Positions 34,332-42,087 of a stretch of DNA of 64,000 nt are shown here, piece after piece. The position numbers and the translations under genes are program-made. Source of the DNA: Phycisphaerae bacterium. Its GTDB lineage: Bacteria > Planctomycetota > Phycisphaerae > UBA1845. The notes below the pieces were generated by a model. That model did no database searches, was not told the origin of the DNA, and saw only the letters and a program-made list of their open reading frames with translations. The DNA lies in contig JAJVHU010000013.1 of assembly GCA_022072505.1 (NCBI GenBank), positions 1 through 64,000 on the forward strand. Direction: 5' to 3'. Each line of letters starts with the position of its first letter. The first letter of the stretch is position 1.

Positions 34332-35939
34332 ATGCGGAACCTGACAGGCATCATCGTCGCGTCCGAGAACGAATGCGTCGGACCTGCGCGGACGACCGGG
34401 GCGCGAGCGTGGCTGCGGCGTTTCAGCCCGTCGCTCGCGGATGCGGTGTTCGTGTTGATGTTCGTGCGCCTGCTGCAGCTCGGGGCGACGCAGTTCTTCA
34501 ACGATCCCGGGACCGGGTGGCACCTCCGCGTCGGGGAGGAGATTCTTCATGCCCGCGCGCTGCCCGCGTCGGATCCCTTCAGTTGGACCCGCGCGGGGGA
34601 GCCCTGGATCGCGACGCAGTATCTCGGCGAGGTTGCTCTCGCGGCGGCTTACACACTGGGCGGTTATCCGCTGGTCACCCTGATGTGCGCGCTGGTGCTG
34701 GCCGGTCTGTTCCGCTGGGTATACCGCGCGAACATCGAGGCGGGAGCGTGGCCGATCTGGGCGATCGTCGTGACGATGCTCGGTGCGGCAGCGGCTTCCG
34801 GGCAGTTTCTGGCGCGCCCCCTGCTGATGACGCTTGTCGGCGTCCCGCTCAGCTTCGTCGTCGCGTCCGCTTACGCATCGGGAAAGTGCGGATGCGGGCG
34901 GCTCGCTGGGCTGGTTCTGCTGTCGCTCATCTGGGCGCAGACGCATCCGGGCGTGCTCGGGGGGATCGTGACCGTCGGCTTGGTTGGCGCGGGCGCGTTG
35001 TTCGAGACCGTGATGATCCGCGACCCGGCGGCGAGACGGGAGACGGTAAGACGAGGGGCGCAGATCCTCGCGACGGCGGCGCTGATGTCGCTGACGACGC
35101 TGGCGACCCCTCACGGACTTGCGTGGCCAGCGAGCATTCTCGAACTGATGCGCTTGCAGGTGCTGCCGCGGCTCGTGGATGAGTGGCAGGCGACGGACTG
35201 GACCGCGCCGGACGGGCTGGCCGCTGCGGCGCTGCTCCTGCTGACCATCACGGGTTACGCGATGCGTCATGAGCGCCCGAAGGCGTGGATGGCGCTCGTC
35301 GGGGGTTTCTGGTTGCTCCAGGCGGTGCAGAGCGGGCGGCATGTGTCGATCTTCGGGCTTGTGCTGGCGGTGCAAGCCGGAGCGGTGCTTCTGGATGTGA
35401 AGGCGGCGCCGGTTTTTTTCTCGCGGGTCGCCGCGAGGATTCCTCTTTTCAGCCTGCCGATCCGCGATCGTGAGCGAAGGATGCAATTCGACGGCGTTGC
35501 GCCGATCGCGGCGATCGGGATCCTCGCGTTGTGGGCGGCGTCTCCGGACGGCCGCTGGACGGGCTTAAGTCGCGCCGGTCCTCCGCAGGACAAGTACGCC
35601 TTCGCCCTGATCGAACACCTGCGCCGCGACCCGCCGCCGCAGCCGATCTTCAACGACATCAACTTCGGCGGCCACCTGATTCATCATGCGCCGCACCTGC
35701 GCGTGTACGTGGATGATCGCTTCGAGCTCTACCGGGACGAGTTCATCGAGGCATACGAGCGCGTGATGACTCAACCGCGCAAGTACGCCGAGGCGGTTTT
35801 CGAACAAGGCGGCGTTCGCTCGGTGATCGTCGGCGCTTCAACGCCGCTGGCGAGCTTCCTGGACGATCGGCCGGGCTGGCGACGCGTGTACGCCGATCCG
35901 ACGGCCTGCGTCTTCGTTCGAGAAGGACGGGAGCGGTGA
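34332..35939 (+). CDS. Polytopic membrane protein, glycosyltransferase-C-like
   Basis: 535 residues from ATG 34332; an ATG at 34320 is equally open. About ten hydrophobic helices are visible, followed by a soluble C-terminal domain (PQPIFNDINFGGHLIHHAPH, YVDDRFELYRDEFIEAYERV). The early loop DPGTGWHLRVGEEILHARAL with DP and H residues resembles a planctomycete membrane-protein family often placed with GT-C enzymes. The activity is not established. It ends two bases before the GT2-GtrA gene, so both probably act together in surface glycan or lipid-sugar formation. Confidence 0.6.
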   Translation: MRNLTGIIVASENECVGPARTTGARAWLRRFSPSLADAVFVLMFVRLLQLGATQFFNDPGTGWHLRVGEEILHARALPASDPFSWTRAGEPWIATQYLGEVALAAAYTLGGYPLVTLMCALVLAGLFRWVYRANIEAGAWPIWAIVVTMLGAAAASGQFLARPLLMTLVGVPLSFVVASAYASGKCGCGRLAGLVLLSLIWAQTHPGVLGGIVTVGLVGAGALFETVMIRDPAARRETVRRGAQILATAALMSLTTLATPHGLAWPASILELMRLQVLPRLVDEWQATDWTAPDGLAAAALLLLTITGYAMRHERPKAWMALVGGFWLLQAVQSGRHVSIFGLVLAVQAGAVLLDVKAAPVFFSRVAARIPLFSLPIRDRERRMQFDGVAPIAAIGILALWAASPDGRWTGLSRAGPPQDKYAFALIEHLRRDPPPQPIFNDINFGGHLIHHAPHLRVYVDDRFELYRDEFIEAYERVMTQPRKYAEAVFEQGGVRSVIVGASTPLASFLDDRPGWRRVYADPTACVFVREGRER

Positions 35940-35940
35940 T

Positions 35941-37179
35941 ATGAAGGCAACGGTGACCTCAAGCGTCGCAGCGACGGGGCGGACGGCGTCGCACCGCACG
36001 GCCTCTCGGTCCGCCCAGCTCTCGATCGTCATCCCGACGTACAACGAAGCTCAAACCCTGCCTTTGCTTCTTCAGCGGATCGAAGCCGCCGTCGTCGGAA
36101 AAAACATTCCGACGGAAATCTGGGTGATGGACGACCGATCCCCCGACGGAACCGCCGATGTCGCGCGAAGGTGTGCGACCCGCGTGCCGGTCCGGGTGGT
36201 CGAGCGCGACGGTCCGTGGGGTCTTGCCGCGGCGGTGGCGGAGGGGTTTCGTTACGCGACGGGCGAGTTCGTGCTCGTGATGGATGCGGATCTTCAGCAT
36301 CCCCCGGAAGCAATTCCGGCGCTGGTCCGCGCGATGCACGAGGGGGCGGATTTCGTCATCGGGTCTCGTTACACCCAGGGCGGATCGGTCCGGCGGTTCG
36401 GCTTCCTCCGAAAATTGAACAGTTGGGGGGCGACGTGGTTGGCGCGGCCGCTGATTCCGCCGGGCGTGCATGACCCGATGTCGGGGTTCTTCTGTCTTCG
36501 CCGATCGAGCCTCGAGAACGCCGACATCCGCGCGGTGGGGTTTAAGATCGGGCTGGAGCTGCTGGTCAAGACGCGGGCGCAGCGCGTCGTCGAGGTTCCG
36601 ATCACGTTCGGGGCGAGGCACGCCGGCGTCAGCAAGCTCGGGGCGCGGGAGCAATTCCGGTATCTTCGACACCTCCTCGGCCTTTATGCGTGGCGTTTTC
36701 CGGCGGCGGGGCAGTTCGCGCGGTTCTGCGCCGTCGGCGCCTGCGGAATGACGCTGGATCTCGGCCTGATGGCGGCGTTGATGTCCGGCGGCGTGCAGTT
36801 CGCAGCGGCGCGGGCGTGGAGCGTGCTGGCGGCGATGACGCTCAATTTCTTCCTCAACCGGCGTTATACGTTTCCGGATCGCCGCGGACCGGTCGCGTCG
36901 CAATTTCTGCGCTTCACGGGAGCGTGTGCGACGGGGCTGGTCGTCAACTGGGGTCTGTCCAGCGCGTTGTATGCGGCGTTTCCGGCGCGGCGCGGCTTGT
37001 ACCCGCTGATGTGCGCGGCCGGCATCGCGGCCGGAACGTTCATCAACTTCTTCTTCAGCCGGTCGTACGCCTTCGCCGACGCCGCCGCGCGACCGGGGTC
37101 AAAGGGCGCGCAAGACGGCGCGGACGGGGCTGGCGTCAAACCCGACCAGCGGAAGCGGGAGGGCGATCAACTCATATGA
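35941..37179 (+). CDS. GT2 polyprenyl-phosphate glycosyltransferase fused to GtrA domain
   Basis: 412 residues. Residues 25-240 form a dolichol-phosphate-mannose-synthase-like GT2 domain: SIVIPTYNEAQTLPLL, VMDDRSPDGTADVA, VMDADLQHPPEAIP (DxD) and KIGLELLVKTRAQRVVEVP. Residues 255-380 form a four-helix GtrA domain (FARFCAVGACGMTLDLGLMA ... NRRYTF ... FFFSRSYAF). Together they would make and translocate a polyprenyl-phosphate sugar. The last 27 codons are antisense to the 3' end of the kynurenine formamidase gene. The start lies immediately after the upstream membrane protein gene. Confidence 0.88.
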   Translation: MKATVTSSVAATGRTASHRTASRSAQLSIVIPTYNEAQTLPLLLQRIEAAVVGKNIPTEIWVMDDRSPDGTADVARRCATRVPVRVVERDGPWGLAAAVAEGFRYATGEFVLVMDADLQHPPEAIPALVRAMHEGADFVIGSRYTQGGSVRRFGFLRKLNSWGATWLARPLIPPGVHDPMSGFFCLRRSSLENADIRAVGFKIGLELLVKTRAQRVVEVPITFGARHAGVSKLGAREQFRYLRHLLGLYAWRFPAAGQFARFCAVGACGMTLDLGLMAALMSGGVQFAAARAWSVLAAMTLNFFLNRRYTFPDRRGPVASQFLRFTGACATGLVVNWGLSSALYAAFPARRGLYPLMCAAGIAAGTFINFFFSRSYAFADAAARPGSKGAQDGADGAGVKPDQRKREGDQLI

Positions 37180-37716
37180 TCCGGACGGCACGTGGGCGAG
37201 CACAAGCCCCTCGAGAATCGCCTGGTCGTTGACGAGGAAGCGGGCATGCGCCGGCAGATCCTTCGAGTGCATAAGGTCGACGCTGGGCGTGTCAATGCCG
37301 ATCAGGCGCACGCCGCGGCGGTGCAGATCGTCGACAAGATCCGGCTCCAACGCGGCGAAGTCCTCGTTCCAGGCCAGCGGGTCGGGAAAGGTTCCGGTGG
37401 CGATCAGCACGCGCGGCTCGCGGATCGCGTCGCGCAGGTCCGCCGCGGCGACGCGCGCGCCAGGGGCCACGTCGGCCCGGACCACCTGACATCGCCCGAG
37501 ATAATACTCAAGCGATCGGGCCTCGATCGACGGGGCATTCCCGGCATAATGATTCGGAGCGTCCGCGTGGGCGCCGAGGTGGACCGTGGCGGTCAGGGTC
37601 GACAAAGTCACCGTGTCGCCCCGGGCCAGGTCGAGCAGCACCCGCCGCGACGGCGGCGTGTCGCCCGGCCAGACCGACAGTTTCGCGGAAATCGGCGGCG
37701 TTATATCGTAGATCAC
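37099..37716 (-). CDS. kynB: Kynurenine formamidase (metal-dependent cyclase family)
   Basis: 205 residues from GTG 37716. The motif HLGAHADAPNHY (H46, H50, D52, H56) is the HxGxHxDxPxHF-type zinc site of the cyclase/KynB family. WPGDTPP at the N-terminus and GVRLIGIDTPSVD are typical. KynB hydrolyses N-formylkynurenine in tryptophan breakdown. No other kynurenine-pathway gene is adjacent, so a different amide substrate is possible. Its 3' end overlaps the convergent glycosyltransferase gene by 81 bases. Confidence 0.85.
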   Translation of the reverse strand: MIYDITPPISAKLSVWPGDTPPSRRVLLDLARGDTVTLSTLTATVHLGAHADAPNHYAGNAPSIEARSLEYYLGRCQVVRADVAPGARVAAADLRDAIREPRVLIATGTFPDPLAWNEDFAALEPDLVDDLHRRGVRLIGIDTPSVDLMHSKDLPAHARFLVNDQAILEGLVLAHVPSGSYELIALPLPLVGFDASPVRAVLRAL

Positions 37717-37835
37717 GTCGGGTTCTCCGCTGCGGAGCAGAGTCGCCCCGCGCCGAAAGGATACCCCGCCGAGATGGACGCGCCGAGAGCGGGGAGCGGT
37801 TTGCGAGGACGGACCACGGTTCGGGAGCGAGAAAG

Positions 37836-38105
37836 ATGAACGAGGTCGGCTTCAAAGGACTGAGACGAGCGGCGTGGGCGGCGGCTGCGGCGATGCTGCT
37901 TTCCGCGGGATGCGGATTCGACCCGGACGGCGCGCGGAATCAGCGCCATCGCGAGAGCGGCGACGAGGGACAAACGCTCGTCCTCGACGATCTGAAGGCG
38001 ATCGCCCAGGATGCGTCTCTCACGACGGAGGAAAAGCGGCGGCTCCTGCGGGAAGCCGGACTGGGAGATGAAGACCTGATCGACGCCTTGATCGACGCCG
38101 GATGA
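37836..38105 (+). CDS. Small lipoprotein, hypothetical
   Basis: 89 residues. The signal is RRAAWAAAAAMLLSAGC with a lipobox (LSAG|C). The mature part is short, acidic and helical (EGQTLVLDDLKAIAQDASLT, EKRRLLREAGLGDEDLIDAL), ending in a UBA- or SAM-like helical pair pattern without firm family. It stands alone between divergent and convergent neighbours. Confidence 0.6.
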   Translation: MNEVGFKGLRRAAWAAAAAMLLSAGCGFDPDGARNQRHRESGDEGQTLVLDDLKAIAQDASLTTEEKRRLLREAGLGDEDLIDALIDAG

Positions 38106-38137
38106 GACGTCGGCGGCGGAAGCGGGCGCGGCGGACA

Positions 38138-38755
38138 TCACCCCGTCCGCGTCGCGGTCCGGGCGAGTTCCTCCCGAATGCGTTTCAGACCTTCAAAGAG
38201 GCGCGACTTGACGATCGACTCCTGAAGTTCGAGCACCTCGGCGATCTCCGCCCGGGAAAGCTCCTCGACGTAACGCATGCGCAGCGCCTCTCGCGTGCTC
38301 TCCGGAAGCAGCAGGAGCACGTCGCGCACTTTCGCGCCCATCTCGACCTCCAGCAGACGCGTCAGTTGCCCCGTCAGGTCGGCCTCGACCTCATCTTCGG
38401 CCGGCAGGGCGTGCTGATCCTTCCGGCGGTTGCGGTTGCGCACCAGATTCAGGCAGTGATTGCGGGCGATGCGGTACAACCAGGCGCGGAAGTTGTCCGG
38501 GACTTCGGTCGCGGCGAGCACCTTGCAGAACACGTCCTGCACGGCGTCCTCGGCGTCCTCCCAGCGCCCGACGTAGCCGCGGCAGAAGCGCACCATCGCG
38601 TCCCGGTAGGCGCGCTCCAGGAGGACGCCGGCTTCGGGTTCACCCTCTCGAAGACGGACAATGATCGACCGCGTCAGCTCAAGCGGCTCGCCCGGACCGG
38701 TCAGGTCCGGCGTCGGCGAGTCGTCGCGGGGACGAGGCGCGGAGCGACCGGTCAC
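38138..38755 (-). CDS. ECF-family RNA polymerase sigma factor
   Basis: 205 residues. Region 2 reads YVGRWEDAEDAVQDVFCKVL and FRAWLYRIARNHCLNLVRNR. Region 4 reads LLPESTREALRMRYVEELSR and AEIAEVLELQESIVKSRLFE. The GTG start overlaps the stop of the kinase gene by four bases, so the two are translationally coupled. Planctomycetes have many ECF factors paired with protein kinases, and phosphorylation of the sigma factor in place of a classical anti-sigma is a reasonable model. Target promoters are unknown. Confidence 0.92.
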   Translation of the reverse strand: MTGRSAPRPRDDSPTPDLTGPGEPLELTRSIIVRLREGEPEAGVLLERAYRDAMVRFCRGYVGRWEDAEDAVQDVFCKVLAATEVPDNFRAWLYRIARNHCLNLVRNRNRRKDQHALPAEDEVEADLTGQLTRLLEVEMGAKVRDVLLLLPESTREALRMRYVEELSRAEIAEVLELQESIVKSRLFEGLKRIREELARTATRTG

Positions 38756-41166
38756 CGTGGATCTCCGTCAGAAGGCGTCGCCCGCGTGTGACCCGCGTCA
38801 GGAAGCGCGGAATCCGCCGGGGGCGCCGGAGGGTCAGGACGCAGTCGCGGGATCCCCGGACCCTCCCACCTCTGATAAAGACGATCCAGCGCGGCGCCCG
38901 CGCTTCGGGCTCGTGCATCCACCTCGCCGTAATGTTGGCGCATGCTGTCCCACGCCTCCAGCAGGAGCGCTTCCGCCTCGGCGAACCTCTCCTGCGCCAT
39001 CAGGCATTCCCCCAGCGCGACGCGCGCGTCTCCGAGGCGGTCATGCAGCGCAGGGACGGTGCCTCCGTGCAGATCGACCGCCCGACGCAGGAGCGCCTCC
39101 GCCTCGGCGGTCTGGTTCTGATGCACAAGAATTCTCCCGAGCGTCGCGAGCGACTCTCCGAGATCGGGATGATCCACCGGAAGCCGCGCCTCACGGATCG
39201 ACAGGGCGAGCCTCGCGCCGCCTTCCGCGGCGCTAAAGCGGCCCGCGCCGTCGTCCAGGATCGCCAGGTCATTGAGCGCGTCCGCCGAGTAAGGATGATC
39301 GCCCCCGACAAGCTGAATGCGCATCGTCAAGGCTTGTTTCAGGCGCTGCTCGGCCTCCTCGGTTTTGCCCGTGTCGCGGAGAATCACGCCCAGTCCGTGC
39401 AGGCTTTCGGCGACGTCCAGGTGGGTCTCCCCGAGCAGGGCGCGGCGCGTCCTCAGGGCGTTGCGCATCATGACCTCCGCCTCGTCGCGCCGCCCCTGGG
39501 CGAAGACGACCTCGGCGAGATGATGAAGCGTTTCCGCGGCGCGGACGTCGAGGTCGCCGAACCGGTCCCGGCGGATTTGCAGCGCCTGCCGGTAAAGCGG
39601 CTCGGCGTTGCGGTAGTCGCCCTTCGCCTGAAGCAGGCGCGCCATGTTGTGCCGGCTCGCCGCCAGCTTCGGATCGTCGCGGGCCAGCGTGTTCTCGTGA
39701 AACTGGAGGACGCGCCACAGATGCGACTCGGCCTCCTGATACCGCCCGAGGCTCAGGTACGTGTTGCCGATCGTCTCGCGGATCGCCGCCTCGACCTCCC
39801 GCGCCATCTCAACGTCGGTCTCGATGCGCTGCGTCGCCTCGCGGAGGACTTCATGCACGGTCGTCGTCTGCCCCTTCGGATTGTAAGGGTCGTACGACGA
39901 CAGCATCGTCTGAAGGAACTGGTTGATCTGCGTGGCTTTGCGCGCCTCGCGCGAGGCGCTGGAATACAGCAGGCTGACCCAGACCGCGCTGCCGCAGGTC
40001 AGCAGGAAGATCGCCGTCGCCGAGGCGAACGCGAGTTTGTGCCGGCGGATCAGCGTGTAAAGCTGATACCGGGTGTTCGGCGGACGCGCGGTGATCGGCT
40101 GGCCCGCCAGGCACCGGTCAATGTCGTCGGCCAGCGCCGCGGCGCTCTGATAGCGCTGCTGCGGATCCTTCGCCAACGCCTTCAGGATGATCGCCTCGGG
40201 ATCGCCGCGCAACGCGCGATCCAGGGTCGACGGGCGCGGGGGTTCTTCCTCGCAGATCTGGCGCACCGCCTCATGCGGCAGCTTCGACCGCGTCACCAGC
40301 GGCAGGCGACCGGTCAGCAACTCATACAAAACCACGCCCAGCGAGTACACGTCGCAGCGCACGTCGATCTCGTCCGATCGCCCCGACGCCTGCTCCGGGC
40401 TCATGTAGGGCAGCGTCCCGAGCACGTTGCCCATCCCGGTGAACGTCCGGCCCGCGCCCGCATGTTCGCCCGCCACCCGCGCCAGACCGAAATCCAGAAC
40501 CTTCGGCTGGCCCGCGTTGTCCACCAGCACGTTCGTCGGCTTCAAGTCCCGGTGAATGACGCCGCGCTGATGCGCGTGATGAATTGCAAGGCAGACGTCC
40601 CGGAAGAGGCGAAGACGCCGCGGCAGTTCGAGGCGGCTCTCGCGCACGTACCGCGTGATCGGGCGCCCCTCGATCAGCTCCATCGCGAAGTAGCGAAGCC
40701 CCTCGGGGGTGATCCCGGCTTCGTAGATCGCGCCGATCGCCGGGTGCCTCATGCGAGCCAGCGTCTGCACCTCGCGCTCGAACAAGCGGATGTTCTGCGG
40801 ATCGACGAAGCGCCCGCCGCGCACGACCTTCAGCGCAACACGGCGGTGCGGATCCGGCTGCACCGCTTCGTACACCAGTCCCTGCCCGCCCTGACCCAGC
40901 AGGCGGATGACCTTGTACGGACCGATCATCTCGGGCATGACCGCGCGTGGCGCGTCCGAGGAGATGCGCACGGCGTTCATCCCGCTGCGGATCTCATGCA
41001 CCAGCGCGCGGCAGCGGGAGCATCCTTCGACGTGCGTGGACAGCTCGTCGGCGTCACGGTCCACCCAGCTCCAGAGTTGTTCCTCGGACAGCGCGCAGTC
41101 CGACAGCGCCTCGGGCGCGGCGGCGCCCGGTTGGACCGGACTCTCGGCGGCGACCAACCGTGACAT
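38752..41166 (-). CDS. Serine/threonine protein kinase with ZAS-like head and TPR tail
   Basis: 804 residues. Residues 45-52 read HVEGCSRC, the HxxxCxxC motif of zinc anti-sigma domains. The kinase domain spans about residues 80-350: glycine loop LLGQGGQGLVYEA, catalytic lysine in VALKVV, HRDLKPTNVLVDN near 204, DFGLA near 227 and the APE-equivalent MSPEQASG. A membrane helix (FASATAIFLLTCGSAVWVSL) follows at about 380-400. The extracytoplasmic part is a long TPR array of the NB-ARC-associated type (LxxARHNxAxLLxxxGxYxxAExLYRxAL). It is coupled to the ECF gene and probably senses or transmits an envelope signal to it. Confidence 0.92.
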   Translation of the reverse strand: MSRLVAAESPVQPGAAAPEALSDCALSEEQLWSWVDRDADELSTHVEGCSRCRALVHEIRSGMNAVRISSDAPRAVMPEMIGPYKVIRLLGQGGQGLVYEAVQPDPHRRVALKVVRGGRFVDPQNIRLFEREVQTLARMRHPAIGAIYEAGITPEGLRYFAMELIEGRPITRYVRESRLELPRRLRLFRDVCLAIHHAHQRGVIHRDLKPTNVLVDNAGQPKVLDFGLARVAGEHAGAGRTFTGMGNVLGTLPYMSPEQASGRSDEIDVRCDVYSLGVVLYELLTGRLPLVTRSKLPHEAVRQICEEEPPRPSTLDRALRGDPEAIILKALAKDPQQRYQSAAALADDIDRCLAGQPITARPPNTRYQLYTLIRRHKLAFASATAIFLLTCGSAVWVSLLYSSASREARKATQINQFLQTMLSSYDPYNPKGQTTTVHEVLREATQRIETDVEMAREVEAAIRETIGNTYLSLGRYQEAESHLWRVLQFHENTLARDDPKLAASRHNMARLLQAKGDYRNAEPLYRQALQIRRDRFGDLDVRAAETLHHLAEVVFAQGRRDEAEVMMRNALRTRRALLGETHLDVAESLHGLGVILRDTGKTEEAEQRLKQALTMRIQLVGGDHPYSADALNDLAILDDGAGRFSAAEGGARLALSIREARLPVDHPDLGESLATLGRILVHQNQTAEAEALLRRAVDLHGGTVPALHDRLGDARVALGECLMAQERFAEAEALLLEAWDSMRQHYGEVDARARSAGAALDRLYQRWEGPGIPRLRPDPPAPPADSALPDAGHTRATPSDGDPR

Positions 41167-41266
41167 GTCGCCCGTATTATACGCGCCCGGAAGGACAGTT
41201 TAAACCGTGCCCCTCCGGAATTGCGGTGATCGGAAGGTCAAGTAAAAACCGCAGAATCATTGACCC

Positions 41267-41321
41267 GAGCCGCGTGGCTTCAGCCCGCGCGAAGCATCGC
41301 GCGGGGCAAACCCTGCGGCTC
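41267..41321. repeat. Long inverted repeat, GAGCCGCG...CGCGGCTC family, copy 2
   Basis: gagccgcgtggcttcagccc followed by gcgcgaagcatcgcgc and ending ctgcggctc. It is the same element as 11718-11773 with a more damaged right arm. It lies in the 267-base gap upstream of the kinase gene, together with the YARGSV-type repeat at 41397. No gene is seen in this gap. Confidence 0.65.
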
Positions 41322-41396
41322 AGCGCGGGTCATTCATTCTGCGTTCCTGGCTTAGGCGCTGTTGCAAAACCGCCGGTGCGGACGCGAAAAAGAACG

Positions 41397-41419
41397 CTTC
41401 CTTACGGGCGCGGCTCGGT
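41397..41419. repeat. accgagccgcgcccgtaa repeat, copy 2 (reverse)
   Basis: cttccttacgggcgcggctc followed by ggt is the reverse complement of the element at 28997-29021. On the plus strand it would be read LPYGRGSV. It lies just downstream of the small secreted-protein gene that ends at 41434. Confidence 0.65.
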
Positions 41420-41433
41420 ATTGAAACCGCGTC

Positions 41434-41907
41434 TTAGTTGTTCAGAAAATCGTCGAGAAAATCGTCGAGGTCGATGCCGCCGAAGTCCGGCAGACCACCT
41501 CCGCCGTCGCCCCCGCCCACGTCCGGAAAATCAGGAAGCACCGGCGGCACCGGATCCAGCCCCGCCTGCGCCCGGATCGTGTTGTGAAAGGCGTTGATCA
41601 TCAGATTCAGGTTCGTGAACATGATCTGCAGCGCCTCGATCCGCGCCGCCGCCCACGGACTGAGCGGAACCGACGAGGCGTCCTGATCAATCTGGGTTCC
41701 TTCGCGCGAGCGGTTGATGAACGTCCGGGCCCGCGACAAACCCGTCGAGACCAGCCGACCGGGCGAACGCTCCGCGACCCGGCCCGCGCTGGCGTTGTTG
41801 TTGACGTTCTGGTAGTCAGGACGCCCTTCCTGGGCGAAGGTCGCCGCGCTGGTCAGCCCGAACGCCGCCAGCCCGAGTATCACAGCCCGTGCATTTCGCA
41901 GTTGCAT
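41434..41907 (-). CDS. Secreted protein with Asp/Gly-rich C-terminus, hypothetical
   Basis: 157 residues from ATG 41907 (AAGGAGAGCAAC upstream). The signal peptide RNARAVILGLAAFGLTSAAT ends at FAQ|EG, around residue 26. The mature part has a helical middle (PWAAARIEALQIMFTNLNLM) and an acidic tail, VGGGDGGGGLPDFGGIDLDD then FLDDFLNN. Family not recognised. The acidic Gly/Asp tail echoes that of the unrelated membrane protein at 24602-24994. Confidence 0.6.
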   Translation of the reverse strand: MQLRNARAVILGLAAFGLTSAATFAQEGRPDYQNVNNNASAGRVAERSPGRLVSTGLSRARTFINRSREGTQIDQDASSVPLSPWAAARIEALQIMFTNLNLMINAFHNTIRAQAGLDPVPPVLPDFPDVGGGDGGGGLPDFGGIDLDDFLDDFLNN

Positions 41908-42087
41908 GTTGCTCTCCTTGCCGTCAGACGCCGACGCTCCCACGGAAATCCGAACCTCGCGGAATGAAGGCCAACCTGCGACCTCCGCCGACCTGATCTA
42001 CGCGACATTATTCCCACATGCGGGGCGTCCGCCAACCCTGAAACAGGCTCCGGTCACCCGGTTAAAGCCTTGCCCGAATAAAAAACA

